From Streptomyces sp. CB00455 (GTDB lineage Bacteria > Actinomycetota > Actinomycetes > Streptomycetales > Streptomycetaceae): 64,000 bases of DNA. Shown piece after piece: positions 56,217 through 64,000 of this stretch; positions within the stretch are counted from its first letter, which is position 1; each line of letters opens with the position of its first letter. The notes under the pieces are model-generated. The model was not told the origin of the DNA. It searched no databases and saw only the letters and a program-made list of their open reading frames with translations. Both the position numbers and the translations under genes were made by a program. The DNA lies in contig NZ_LIVQ01000003.1 of the NCBI RefSeq assembly GCF_001905445.1, forward strand, positions 186,102-250,101, in the 5' to 3' direction.

Positions 56217-57239
56217 TCAGGCCTTGTCCGCGACCTCGGCGCCGGCCGCGGGCGCGACGTTGCCCTTGGTCAGGTTCGCCGGCTTCGGACCAGCCGCGGC
56301 CGTGGCCTTCGCGCCGGGCGGCAGGTCCTTCGGCTCCGCCTCGCCGGAAGCGACGCCGCCGTCCCCCGCCGCCGTGTCCGCGCCGGCCCCGGCGACGGCC
56401 GGACCGTCACCGCCGGCGGCGCCGGAGGCGACCGGCTCGACGACCTCCTCGCGACCCGGCCGCAGCTTCGCCGACAGCACCAGGTAGGCCACGGCGAGCA
56501 CGAAGACGACGATCGAGGTCCAGACGTTCAGCCGCAGGCCCAGGATGTGGTGCGCCTCGTCGACCCGCATGTACTCGATCCAGCCGCGGCCGACGCAGTA
56601 GGAGGCCGCGTACAGCGCGAACGCCCGGCCGTGTCCCAGCCTGAAGCGGCGGTCGGCCCAGATCACCAGCGCGGCGACGCCGATGCACCACAGCGACTCG
56701 TACAGGAAGGTCGGGTGGTAGGTGCCCGCGACGCGGTTCGGGCCCTCGCTGATCCGCACCGCCCACGGCAGGTCGGTGGCCCTGCCGTACAGCTCCTGGT
56801 TGAACCAGTTGCCCCAGCGGCCGCAGGCCTGGGCCAGCGCGATCCCGGGGGCCAGGGCGTCCGCCCAGGCGGGCAGCGGGATGCCGCGCAGCCGGCAGCC
56901 GATCCAGGCGCCCACCGCGCCGAGCGCGATCGCCCCCCAGATGCCGAGGCCGCCCTCCCAGATCTTGAAGGCGTCGACCCAGTTGCGGCCCTCGCCGAAG
57001 TAGAGCTGGTAGTCGGTGATCACGTGGTAGAGGCGACCGCCGACCAGGCCGAACGGCACCGCCCACACGGCGATGTCCGCGACCGTGCCCGGCCTTCCGC
57101 CGCGCGCGATCCATCGCTTGTTGCCGAGCCAGACGGCGAGGAAGACGCCGATGATGATGCAGAACGCGTAGCCGCGGAGCGGGATCGGTCCGAGATGGAT
57201 CACGCCGGTCGACGGACTGGGGATGTAAGCAATGTCCAT
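56217..57239 (-). CDS. lgt: Prolipoprotein diacylglyceryl transferase Lgt
   Basis: 340-aa membrane enzyme that adds diacylglycerol to the lipobox Cys of prolipoproteins. Seven hydrophobic helices in about 265 residues. It carries the Lgt signature CGRWGNWFNQELYGR, the N-terminal IPLRGYAFCIIIG with the conserved Arg and His region, GGRLYHVITDY, and YEYM-like IEYMRVDEAHHILGLRLNVW. The last 75 residues (after LSAKLRPGREEVV) are Ala/Gly/Glu-rich low complexity, an addition common in Streptomyces Lgt. ATG 57239 begins DIAYIPSPS, the conserved start. Confidence 0.95.
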   Translation of the reverse strand: MDIAYIPSPSTGVIHLGPIPLRGYAFCIIIGVFLAVWLGNKRWIARGGRPGTVADIAVWAVPFGLVGGRLYHVITDYQLYFGEGRNWVDAFKIWEGGLGIWGAIALGAVGAWIGCRLRGIPLPAWADALAPGIALAQACGRWGNWFNQELYGRATDLPWAVRISEGPNRVAGTYHPTFLYESLWCIGVAALVIWADRRFRLGHGRAFALYAASYCVGRGWIEYMRVDEAHHILGLRLNVWTSIVVFVLAVAYLVLSAKLRPGREEVVEPVASGAAGGDGPAVAGAGADTAAGDGGVASGEAEPKDLPPGAKATAAAGPKPANLTKGNVAPAAGAEVADKA

Positions 57240-57325
57240 GGCAGAGCTGACGCTACCCTGCCGGACGGTGCTGACGGCAACCGCCCGGCAAGCCGAAACC
57301 AAATCCACACACGGCCCCGGGTGGC

Positions 57326-58312
57326 TCAGCCCTGCGGGGTCCCGCCCGGGCCGCCCTTCGCGGGAGTCCTCGAACCGCCGTCCGTGGGCGCGGCCGGCGA
57401 CGAGCCCTTCGCGCCGGCCGGCGATCCCGGGGACGAGCCCGAGGAAGGACCCGCCGACGAGCCGGCCGAGGGCGAGGCCTTGCCCTCCGCACCCTTCTGC
57501 ACCCCTGCGCCGGAGGCGCCCTTGGCCGCGGCCTCCACCTGCTCCTTGAGCTTCTGCGGCGTCAGCGGGTTGGCCTGGTCGGCGAAGATGTCCTTGCCGT
57601 CGAGCTGCACGGTCGGCGTGCCCCGGAACTTTCCGGCGCGGAAGGCGTCCTGGGACTTGCCCACCCAGCTGTTGTGCGTGCCGTCCTCGACGCACGCCCG
57701 GAAGGCCGGCGTGTCCAGTCCCTCCACCTTGCCCGCCAGTTCCAGCAGCCGGGCGTTCTTGCCGTAGGCGTCGTCGGTCTCCGGCGGCTGGTTCTGGAAG
57801 AGCACGTCGTGGTACTGGGGGAACTTCCCGGCGTCCTGCGCGCAGGCCGCGGCGTTCGCCCCCTTGAGCGAGCCGGTGCCGCCCATGTTGCCGTCGATGA
57901 GCGTGACCAGGTGGTAGTCGACCTTGAGCAGCCCCTTGGCCTCCAGGTCGTGGACGGTGGTCCGGTAGTTGTCCTCGAAGGCCTTGCACGCCGGGCAGCG
58001 GAAGTCCTCCCAGACCGTGAGGGTGGACCGGGCGCCGTCCTTGCCGGTCCGGATGGCCGGCGCGTCCTTGCCGGTGGCCCCGGAGGGGGCGACGACCGGC
58101 CCCGCCTTGCCGGTGTCGCCGCTCTTGCCCTGGTTGGCCGCGATCAGGCCGACGACGGCGGCCAGGCCGAGCACGCCGACCACCGCCGCCGACACGACGA
58201 GGGTCCGCCGGCGCCTGTCCCGGGCCTTCTCCCGCTCGCGCTCCTCTTGGAGCCGCTCCCGGGCCGATCGTTTCGTCGCATCGCGGTTCGCACCGTCGTT
58301 CTTCTCGCTCAC
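57326..58312 (-). CDS. Membrane-anchored DsbA-family thioredoxin-fold protein
   Basis: 328 aa: basic, charged cytoplasmic start (KRSARERLQEEREREKARDR), one membrane helix (about 37-60), then an extracytoplasmic thioredoxin fold. The active site is FRCPACKAFEDNYRTTV (CPAC), the cis-Pro is in KFRGTPTVQLDGKD, and an insertion contains extra Cys residues. A disordered Ser/Gly/Pro tail of about 70 residues closes the protein. It is a likely thiol-disulfide oxidoreductase of the cell envelope. GTG 58312 is chosen as the start of the charged N-terminus. It lies between trpA and lgt, as in other Streptomyces. Confidence 0.88.
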   Translation of the reverse strand: MSEKNDGANRDATKRSARERLQEEREREKARDRRRRTLVVSAAVVGVLGLAAVVGLIAANQGKSGDTGKAGPVVAPSGATGKDAPAIRTGKDGARSTLTVWEDFRCPACKAFEDNYRTTVHDLEAKGLLKVDYHLVTLIDGNMGGTGSLKGANAAACAQDAGKFPQYHDVLFQNQPPETDDAYGKNARLLELAGKVEGLDTPAFRACVEDGTHNSWVGKSQDAFRAGKFRGTPTVQLDGKDIFADQANPLTPQKLKEQVEAAAKGASGAGVQKGAEGKASPSAGSSAGPSSGSSPGSPAGAKGSSPAAPTDGGSRTPAKGGPGGTPQG

Positions 58313-58407
58313 GTTCGGCCAAACGAAGCAGGGAGGCACTCGCGTGCCTCCCCGCTCCCACTTCCACCCGATCGGGCTACGGAACCCGTATCCCTGTCCG
58401 GACCGCG

Positions 58408-59231
58408 TCAGCTCCTGCGTACGCCTTCCGCAAGCTCGGCCGCCAGCGAACGGACGGCGTCCAGCCCGGCCGGCAGGTCCGGCGCGTCCAGCAACAGCTT
58501 GACGAAGGCCGAGCCGACGATCACCCCGTCGGCGAAGGCGGCCACCTCCTTGGCCTGGACGGCGTTGGAGACGCCGAGGCCGACGCACACCGGGAGCTCG
58601 GTCGTGGCGCGGGTGCGGCGCACGAGGTCCTGCGCCTGGTTGCCGACCGACGCGCGCGTGCCGGTGACGCCCATGAGGGAGGCGGCGTAGACGAAGCCGG
58701 AGCCGGCCGCCGTGATGGTGGCCAGGCGCTCGTCCTTGCTGCTGGGGGCCACGACGAAGACGGTCGCCAGACCGTGCTTGCGCGCGTGCTCGCGCCACAG
58801 TGCGGATTCCTGGACCGGCAGGTCGGGCAGGATGCAGCCGGCGCCGCCCGCGGCCGCCAGTTCGGCGGTGAACCGCTCGACGCCGTAGCGGTCGATGGGG
58901 TTCCAGTACGTCATCACCAGGACCGGGGCCCCGGTGGCGTCGTGTGCCTCGCGCACGGTGCGCATCACGTCGGCGATCTTGACGCCGCCGCGCAGGGCGA
59001 TGTCGTCGGCGGTCTGGATGACCGGGCCGTCCAGGACCGGGTCGCTGTGCGGCAGCCCGACCTCGACGATGTCGGCGCCGCCGGCGATGACGGCCTTGAC
59101 GGCCTCGATGCAGCCGTCGACGGTCGGGAAGCCGGCCGGCAGGTAGGCGACCAGGGCGGCGCGGTCCTGCGACGCGGCCTTGGCGAGGGTCGCGCTCAGC
59201 AGTTCGACGTTGCCGGTCGCGGTGTTGGCGC

Positions 59232-59235
<4 letters not shown>
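58408..59235 (-). CDS. trpA: Tryptophan synthase alpha subunit
   Basis: 275 aa; cleaves indole-3-glycerol phosphate to indole. Active-site Glu in [20 protein letters not shown] and its following Asp are present, together with [20 protein letters not shown] and the phosphate-binding VCVGLGVSN and [12 protein letters not shown] 59235 overlaps the trpB stop (GTGA), ensuring equal synthesis with TrpB. It ends at 58408, 95 bases before the DsbA-like gene. Confidence 0.97.
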
Positions 59236-60503
<1,268 letters not shown>

Positions 60504-60704
60504 GCCGATGCTCCTACGGGATGCGACGAGTGGACTCACGGTATTGCGCCGCCCGCCCGCAGAGCACGGCACCACACCCTCGTCGGGTCTGCCGCCGCTT
60601 GCGGGAAGGAGGACCCGCGCCCGGAGCCGGTCGGTCCGGGCGACGGGCCGTACGGGAACCGGGCGCGACGGCACGTCGTGTCGTGCCGATCGCCGCGGTC
60701 CTCG

Positions 60705-60917
60705 TTACAGCGCGCCTCCGCGGCGCCATCGCATGCCGTTGACCTGACCGGGCTCGGAGCCGATCACGTACCGCACCCGCCGCCCGTGCACGCGCCGGGC
60801 CGGGGCGCGGCAGCCGCGGGGGCGGCAGCCGCGCGCCAGGGGCGCGTGCGCCGTCGGCACGCCGGCCGGGCCGGGGCGGCCGGGCCGGGTGCTGACGGCG
60901 GGACGGGGGCGGGTCAC
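60705..60917 (-). CDS. trpM: TrpM-like small basic protein (tryptophan biosynthesis modulator)
   Basis: 70-aa basic protein between trpC and trpB, where Streptomyces carries trpM. The second half (CRPRGCRAPARRVHGRRVRY, then VIGSEPGQVNGMRWRRGGAL) has a conserved look with two Cys; the first 28 residues are Pro/Arg/Gly-rich and variable. GTG 60917 is 7 bases after the trpC stop. TrpM is known in S. coelicolor to affect tryptophan synthesis and growth; the mechanism is uncertain. Stop is TAA, rare in this window. Without alignment the assignment depends on position and size. Confidence 0.65.
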   Translation of the reverse strand: MTRPRPAVSTRPGRPGPAGVPTAHAPLARGCRPRGCRAPARRVHGRRVRYVIGSEPGQVNGMRWRRGGAL

Positions 60918-60924
60918 GGTCCGG

Positions 60925-61734
60925 TCAGCTCCGACCGTGGCGCAGAGCGGGGTGGGCGCCGGCGGCGACGAGGTCGGCGACGGCCGCCTTCGGGTCGCGG
61001 CCGGTCACCAGGGACTCCCCGACGAGGACGGCGTCGGCGCCTTCGTTGGCGTAGGCGATCAGGTCGTGCGGCCCGCGGATGCCGGATTCGGCGACCTTGA
61101 CGATGTGCGCCGGGATCTCCTGGACGACGCGCTCGAAGGTCGAGCGGTCGACCTTGAGGTCCTTGAGGTTGCGGGCGTTGACGCCGATGATCCTGGCGCC
61201 GGCGGCGACCGCGCGCTCCACCTCCTCCTCGTCGTGGACCTCGACGAGCGGGGTCAGCCCGATGGACTCGGCCCGCTCGATGAGGGAGACGAGCGCCTCC
61301 TGCTCCAGGGCCGCGACGATCAGCAGCACGAGGTCGGCGCCGTAGGCGCGGGCCTCCCAGAGCTGGTACGCCGTGACGATGAAGTCCTTGCGCAGGATCG
61401 GGATGTCCACGCGGGCGCGGACGGCCTCCAGGTCGGCCAGCGAGCCACCGAAGCGGCGCTGCTCGGTGAGGACGGAGATGACCGCCGCACCGCCCGCCTC
61501 GTAGTCGGCGGCGAGCCCGGCCGGATCGGCGATCGCGGCCAGCGCGCCCTTGGACGGGCTGGACCGCTTGACCTCGCAGATCACCTTGACGCTGTCGCCG
61601 CGCAGGGCGGCGACGCCGTCCTTGGCCTGGGGCGCCTTGGCGGCACGCTCCTTGAGCTCGTCGAGGCTGACGCGGGCCTGCCGTTCGGCAAGGTCTTCGC
61701 GGACCCCTTCGATGATCTCGTCGAGCACACTCAC
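60925..61734 (-). CDS. trpC: Indole-3-glycerol phosphate synthase TrpC
   Basis: 269-aa TIM barrel enzyme converting CdRP to indole-3-glycerol phosphate. Conserved [16 protein letters not shown] (catalytic Lys, phosphate loop), [31 protein letters not shown] with the second Lys, [13 protein letters not shown] and [16 protein letters not shown] 61734 starts [18 protein letters not shown], typical. It is the first gene of trpC-trpM-trpB-trpA on the minus strand. The upstream 172 bases contain its promoter; a Trp-Trp pair read at 61792-61785 is not in a closed leader peptide. Confidence 0.96.
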   Translation of the reverse strand: MSVLDEIIEGVREDLAERQARVSLDELKERAAKAPQAKDGVAALRGDSVKVICEVKRSSPSKGALAAIADPAGLAADYEAGGAAVISVLTEQRRFGGSLADLEAVRARVDIPILRKDFIVTAYQLWEARAYGADLVLLIVAALEQEALVSLIERAESIGLTPLVEVHDEEEVERAVAAGARIIGVNARNLKDLKVDRSTFERVVQEIPAHIVKVAESGIRGPHDLIAYANEGADAVLVGESLVTGRDPKAAVADLVAAGAHPALRHGRS

Positions 61735-61906
61735 GCGAGCGGCCCCCTTCCGGGTCGATGACGGTCGGCCGCCTTGCGGACACGTACCACCACAAGGTCA
61801 GCACTCAAATGGTATCCGCAGGAGGCCCGGCCCTCCGCACGCGGTTGACGCCGTCCCAGTAACTGGACATTCGGAATAGGGGCTTCACAAGGCCCGCCGC
61901 AAGGGC

Positions 61907-62566
61907 TCAGGGGGCGAGCGCGGATCCGAAAGGCAGGTTTCGGACAACGGCGAACACGAGGGCCGCGCCGCCGATGCCCCACCAGTACAGCGGCCGCAGC
62001 GCGATCGCCGGCGCGAGGCCGCCGCGGGAGGCCCGAACCAGCCACCGGGCCATGAATCCCGCGAAGAGGAAGTAGCCGATGACGGCCAGGGCATTTGCCC
62101 CGGTAGCGGCCACCAGATCGCCGTGGGCGAACGCGTGCGCGCTGCGCAGGCCGCCGCAGCCGGGACAGAGGATCCCGGTCAGCCGGAAGAGCGGGCAGAC
62201 CGGGTAGTGGCCCGGCTCGTTGGGGTCCACGGCGCCCACGTAGGCGAAGGCCGCGACGGCGGCGGCCAGGGTGAGCACCGGAGCGGCCCACGCACGTACC
62301 CGGGACGGCCGTACGGCGGCTGCGGGCGGCCCCCCGGGTGGCAGGGGCGCGGGGGCACGCACGGGTGCCTGCGGGGACGCCACGGATGCCGGAGCGGGCG
62401 GTTCGGATGCCGGAGCGGGCGCCACGGAGCCCTGCGCGGGCGGCGGGGTCGCGGGCGAGGGCTGCCGGGCTGGTACCGGGCCCTGGGCCTGCGGCGGCGG
62501 CGGCGGGGCGGTCCGGCCGGATGTCGTGCGCGGCGGCACGGCGCCGGGGGTGCGAGAGGCGTCCAC
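61907..62566 (-). CDS. DUF2752 membrane protein
   Basis: 219 aa. The first 95 residues are Pro/Ala-rich and disordered; the DUF2752 core follows: a membrane helix (AAPVLTLAAAVAAFAYVGAV), then YPVCPLFRLTGILCPGCGGL with three conserved Cys, RSAHAFAHGDLVAA, and two more helices. Function unknown. In Streptomyces it is regularly found next to trpC. The start is uncertain: GTG 62566 or GTG 62587; GTG 62566 is chosen. Confidence 0.85.
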   Translation of the reverse strand: MDASRTPGAVPPRTTSGRTAPPPPPQAQGPVPARQPSPATPPPAQGSVAPAPASEPPAPASVASPQAPVRAPAPLPPGGPPAAAVRPSRVRAWAAPVLTLAAAVAAFAYVGAVDPNEPGHYPVCPLFRLTGILCPGCGGLRSAHAFAHGDLVAATGANALAVIGYFLFAGFMARWLVRASRGGLAPAIALRPLYWWGIGGAALVFAVVRNLPFGSALAP

Positions 62567-62648
62567 CCGCCGATTCTCGCCGGTCACGGCGAAAGGCGCA
62601 GCCCGACGGGCCGCGCCTTTCGGCTGCGCCGGTTCGACCACGCGGTCC

Positions 62649-62900
62649 TCAGACCTTGGCGGGAACCTTGTTGGCCGCGATGACCTCGGCGAGGTCGGTG
62701 TGGGCCCCCTTCGGGGCGCCCATGCCCGCGGCCTTCATCGCCATGCCGACGACACCGCCGAGGACGACGACGACGAGGCCGGCCCAGAAGCCGAGCGGGT
62801 TCGCCAGCACCATGAAGGCGCCGGAGATGCAGAAACCGATGAAGGCGATCAAGACACCGGTCCAGGCGGCCGGGGTGTGTCCGTGGCTAGTGCCCGCCAT
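62649..62900 (-). CDS. HGxxPAAW-motif small membrane protein
   Basis: 83 aa, beginning AGTSHGHTPAAWTGVLIAFI, which contains the HGxxPAAW motif that names this family. Two membrane helices follow (residues about 12-33 and 38-60). It ends in a charged tail. ATG 62900 follows GAGGAG. Such proteins are conserved beside trp genes of Streptomyces; role unknown. Confidence 0.9.
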   Translation of the reverse strand: MAGTSHGHTPAAWTGVLIAFIGFCISGAFMVLANPLGFWAGLVVVVLGGVVGMAMKAAGMGAPKGAHTDLAEVIAANKVPAKV

Positions 62901-62992
62901 GAGTTGCTCCTCGTTGCTCTGTCGCACGTGCTGTGTCGAACGCTCGGTGACATTGTCCCGCACCGGGCGGTGTCGCTGTCCAGGGGGGTCGC

Positions 62993-63634
62993 TCAGCGGG
63001 TCGGGTCCTCGCCGCGGTCCAGGGCTTTCCACAGATCCTCCGGGCGGTCCGGATCCACCGCCGCGGCCTTGCGCGGACGGGGGGTGCCGTCCCGTTCGTA
63101 GCGGCCGCCCATCGCGGGCCAGCTCCGGCCGAAGCGCAGGGCCAGCAGGCCGGCGGCCAGGATCAGCGCCGCGCCGGCGGCGGTGACGTAGGGCCACGGC
63201 GTCTGGGTCAGCCCGGCGACGTGGGCGGCGGTGTCCGCGGTCGTGCGGGCGGCCTCCGCGTCCAGGGCGCGGCGGCCGTCGGCGGCGAAGAGCGCCGACA
63301 GTGCGGCGCCCAGGCCGCTGAGCGCCAGCAGGCCCGACACCAGCAGCCGGCTCTTGCCGCGCACGGCGAAGACGGCGACCAGGGCGGCGAGGCCGACGAT
63401 GGCCAGGGCCGCGGGCAGTCCGGTGACGGCCCGCCCGTCGGCGGTCAGGGCGAGCGGATCGCCGCCGAGGGCGGTCGTCCCGCGGGCCCAGACCCGGCCG
63501 GAGGCGAGCAGCACGACGGTGGCGCCGAGGGTGCCGAGCAGCAGGGCGACGGCCACGCTGCGGCGGCCGCTCCTGCTGTCGGGGACCTCGGCGGCGTTCT
63601 CGACGGGGGGCTGGGGCGGGGGTACGGCACTCAC
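62993..63634 (-). CDS. Trp-region associated membrane protein (TIGR02234-like)
   Basis: 213 aa, four hydrophobic helices (about 28-50, 70-90, 98-118 and 150-175) with polar termini. The segment GRVWARG after helix 1 and TQTPWPYVTAAGAALILAAG in the last helix fit the TIGR02234 family placed after trpE. The start may be GTG 63634 or GTG 63643. It follows trpE after 23 bases and is probably cotranscribed with it. Function unknown. Confidence 0.82.
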   Translation of the reverse strand: MSAVPPPQPPVENAAEVPDSRSGRRSVAVALLLGTLGATVVLLASGRVWARGTTALGGDPLALTADGRAVTGLPAALAIVGLAALVAVFAVRGKSRLLVSGLLALSGLGAALSALFAADGRRALDAEAARTTADTAAHVAGLTQTPWPYVTAAGAALILAAGLLALRFGRSWPAMGGRYERDGTPRPRKAAAVDPDRPEDLWKALDRGEDPTR

Positions 63635-63657
63635 GTACCCCACTATCCCCTACGAGC

Positions 63658-64000
63658 TCAGGAGCCGTGGAGGCGGTTCGCCGCTCCCACCGCGCGGAGC
63701 ACGGCGGCCGCCTTGTTGCGGCACTCCTGGTCCTCCAGCTCGGGCACCGAGTCGGCCACGACCCCCGCGCCGGCCTGTACGTACGCCGTGCCGTCGCGCA
63801 GCAGGGCGGTACGGATGGCGATGGCCGTGTCGGAGTCCCCCGCGAAGTCCAGGTAGCCCACGCAGCCGCCGTACAGGCCGCGCCGGGAGGGCTCCAGCTC
63901 CTCGATGATCTGCATGGCGCGGGGCTTGGGCGCCCCGGAGAGGGTGCCGGCCGGGAAACAGGCGGTGAGGACGTCGAAGGCGGTCCTGCCCTCGGCGACG
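63658..64000 (-). CDS. trpE: Anthranilate synthase component I TrpE, C-terminal part (partial)
   Basis: The gene runs off the right edge. The visible 113 codons hold the chorismate-binding signature [20 protein letters not shown], then [30 protein letters not shown] (in two parts) and [21 protein letters not shown], the standard end of TrpE. It makes anthranilate from chorismate and glutamine/ammonia. The membrane-protein gene lies 23 bases downstream. Confidence 0.95.
   Translation of the reverse strand, partial: VAEGRTAFDVLTACFPAGTLSGAPKPRAMQIIEELEPSRRGLYGGCVGYLDFAGDSDTAIAIRTALLRDGTAYVQAGAGVVADSVPELEDQECRNKAAAVLRAVGAANRLHGS

Noticed and set aside
61731..61804. Possible trp leader peptide with a Trp-Trp pair upstream of trpC
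   Set aside because: The frame has no stop before trpC, there is no ribosome site before the GTG at 61804, and no terminator/antiterminator pair is seen.

Overview
This window is a very GC-rich, almost fully coding stretch of chromosome from a high-GC actinomycete, most probably a Streptomyces. The evidence is strong third-position G/C codon bias, GTG starts, 4-nt ATGA/GTGA couplings, and typical Streptomyces genes: an ANTAR response regulator, an S. griseus-type trypsin, DUF4360 secreted proteins, and trpC-trpM-trpB-trpA with the HGxxPAAW and DUF2752 neighbours. No search could be run, so every name rests on motifs, lengths, neighbours and remembered families.

Layout. 1-1938: end of a branched-chain amino-acid ABC operon (livM end, livG, livF) closed by a perfect hairpin. 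2123-9054: nadE, a PdtaR-like antiterminator regulator, a tRNA with anticodon CAA but a short variable loop, an adjacent LAGLIDADG/HTH protein, pyruvate kinase, a SIMPL protein and a Tat-exported 5'-nucleotidase. 9060-14887: an orphan hydroxamate-type gene pair (N-monooxygenase and PLP decarboxylase) and aminopeptidase N. 14888-19412: a low-information zone of tandem repeats, chorismate mutase, remnants of a two-component system and truncated IS701-type transposase pieces around a PH-domain membrane protein. 19413-24018: trypsin, a HExxH/zinc-ribbon protein, a secreted HAD phosphatase and two DUF4360 paralogues.

24265-36897: a steroid ring C/D (HIP) catabolic cluster. Its gene order closely follows the KstR2 regulon of Mycobacterium tuberculosis (Rv3548c-Rv3553 and Rv3556c-Rv3560c): two SDRs, echA20, ipdA, ipdB, ipdC, fadA6, kstR2, ipdF, fadE30 and another acyl-CoA dehydrogenase. 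Two KstR2-like operator palindromes sit in its two divergent promoter regions. The cluster is split by a DEAD-box helicase and a cold-shock protein gene, and no fadD3 is visible.

37058-46634: a methyltransferase, a vWA protein, an FMN-binding oxidase-like protein, glutamate synthase (gltB, gltD) and a VIT1/CCC1-type transporter. 46881-56077: a tightly coupled seven-gene operon with four divergent ADP-ribosylglycohydrolase-fold proteins, a ribokinase-family kinase, a class III CoA-transferase and a CitE-like CoA-ester lyase. This is the best candidate here for an undescribed system. 56217-64000: lgt, a DsbA-like protein, trpA, trpB, trpM, trpC, three small membrane-associated genes of the trp region, and the 3' end of trpE.

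A recurring oddity is tandem repeats that begin in the last codons and stop of a gene and run downstream, seen at chorismate mutase, the methyltransferase and the CitE-like gene.
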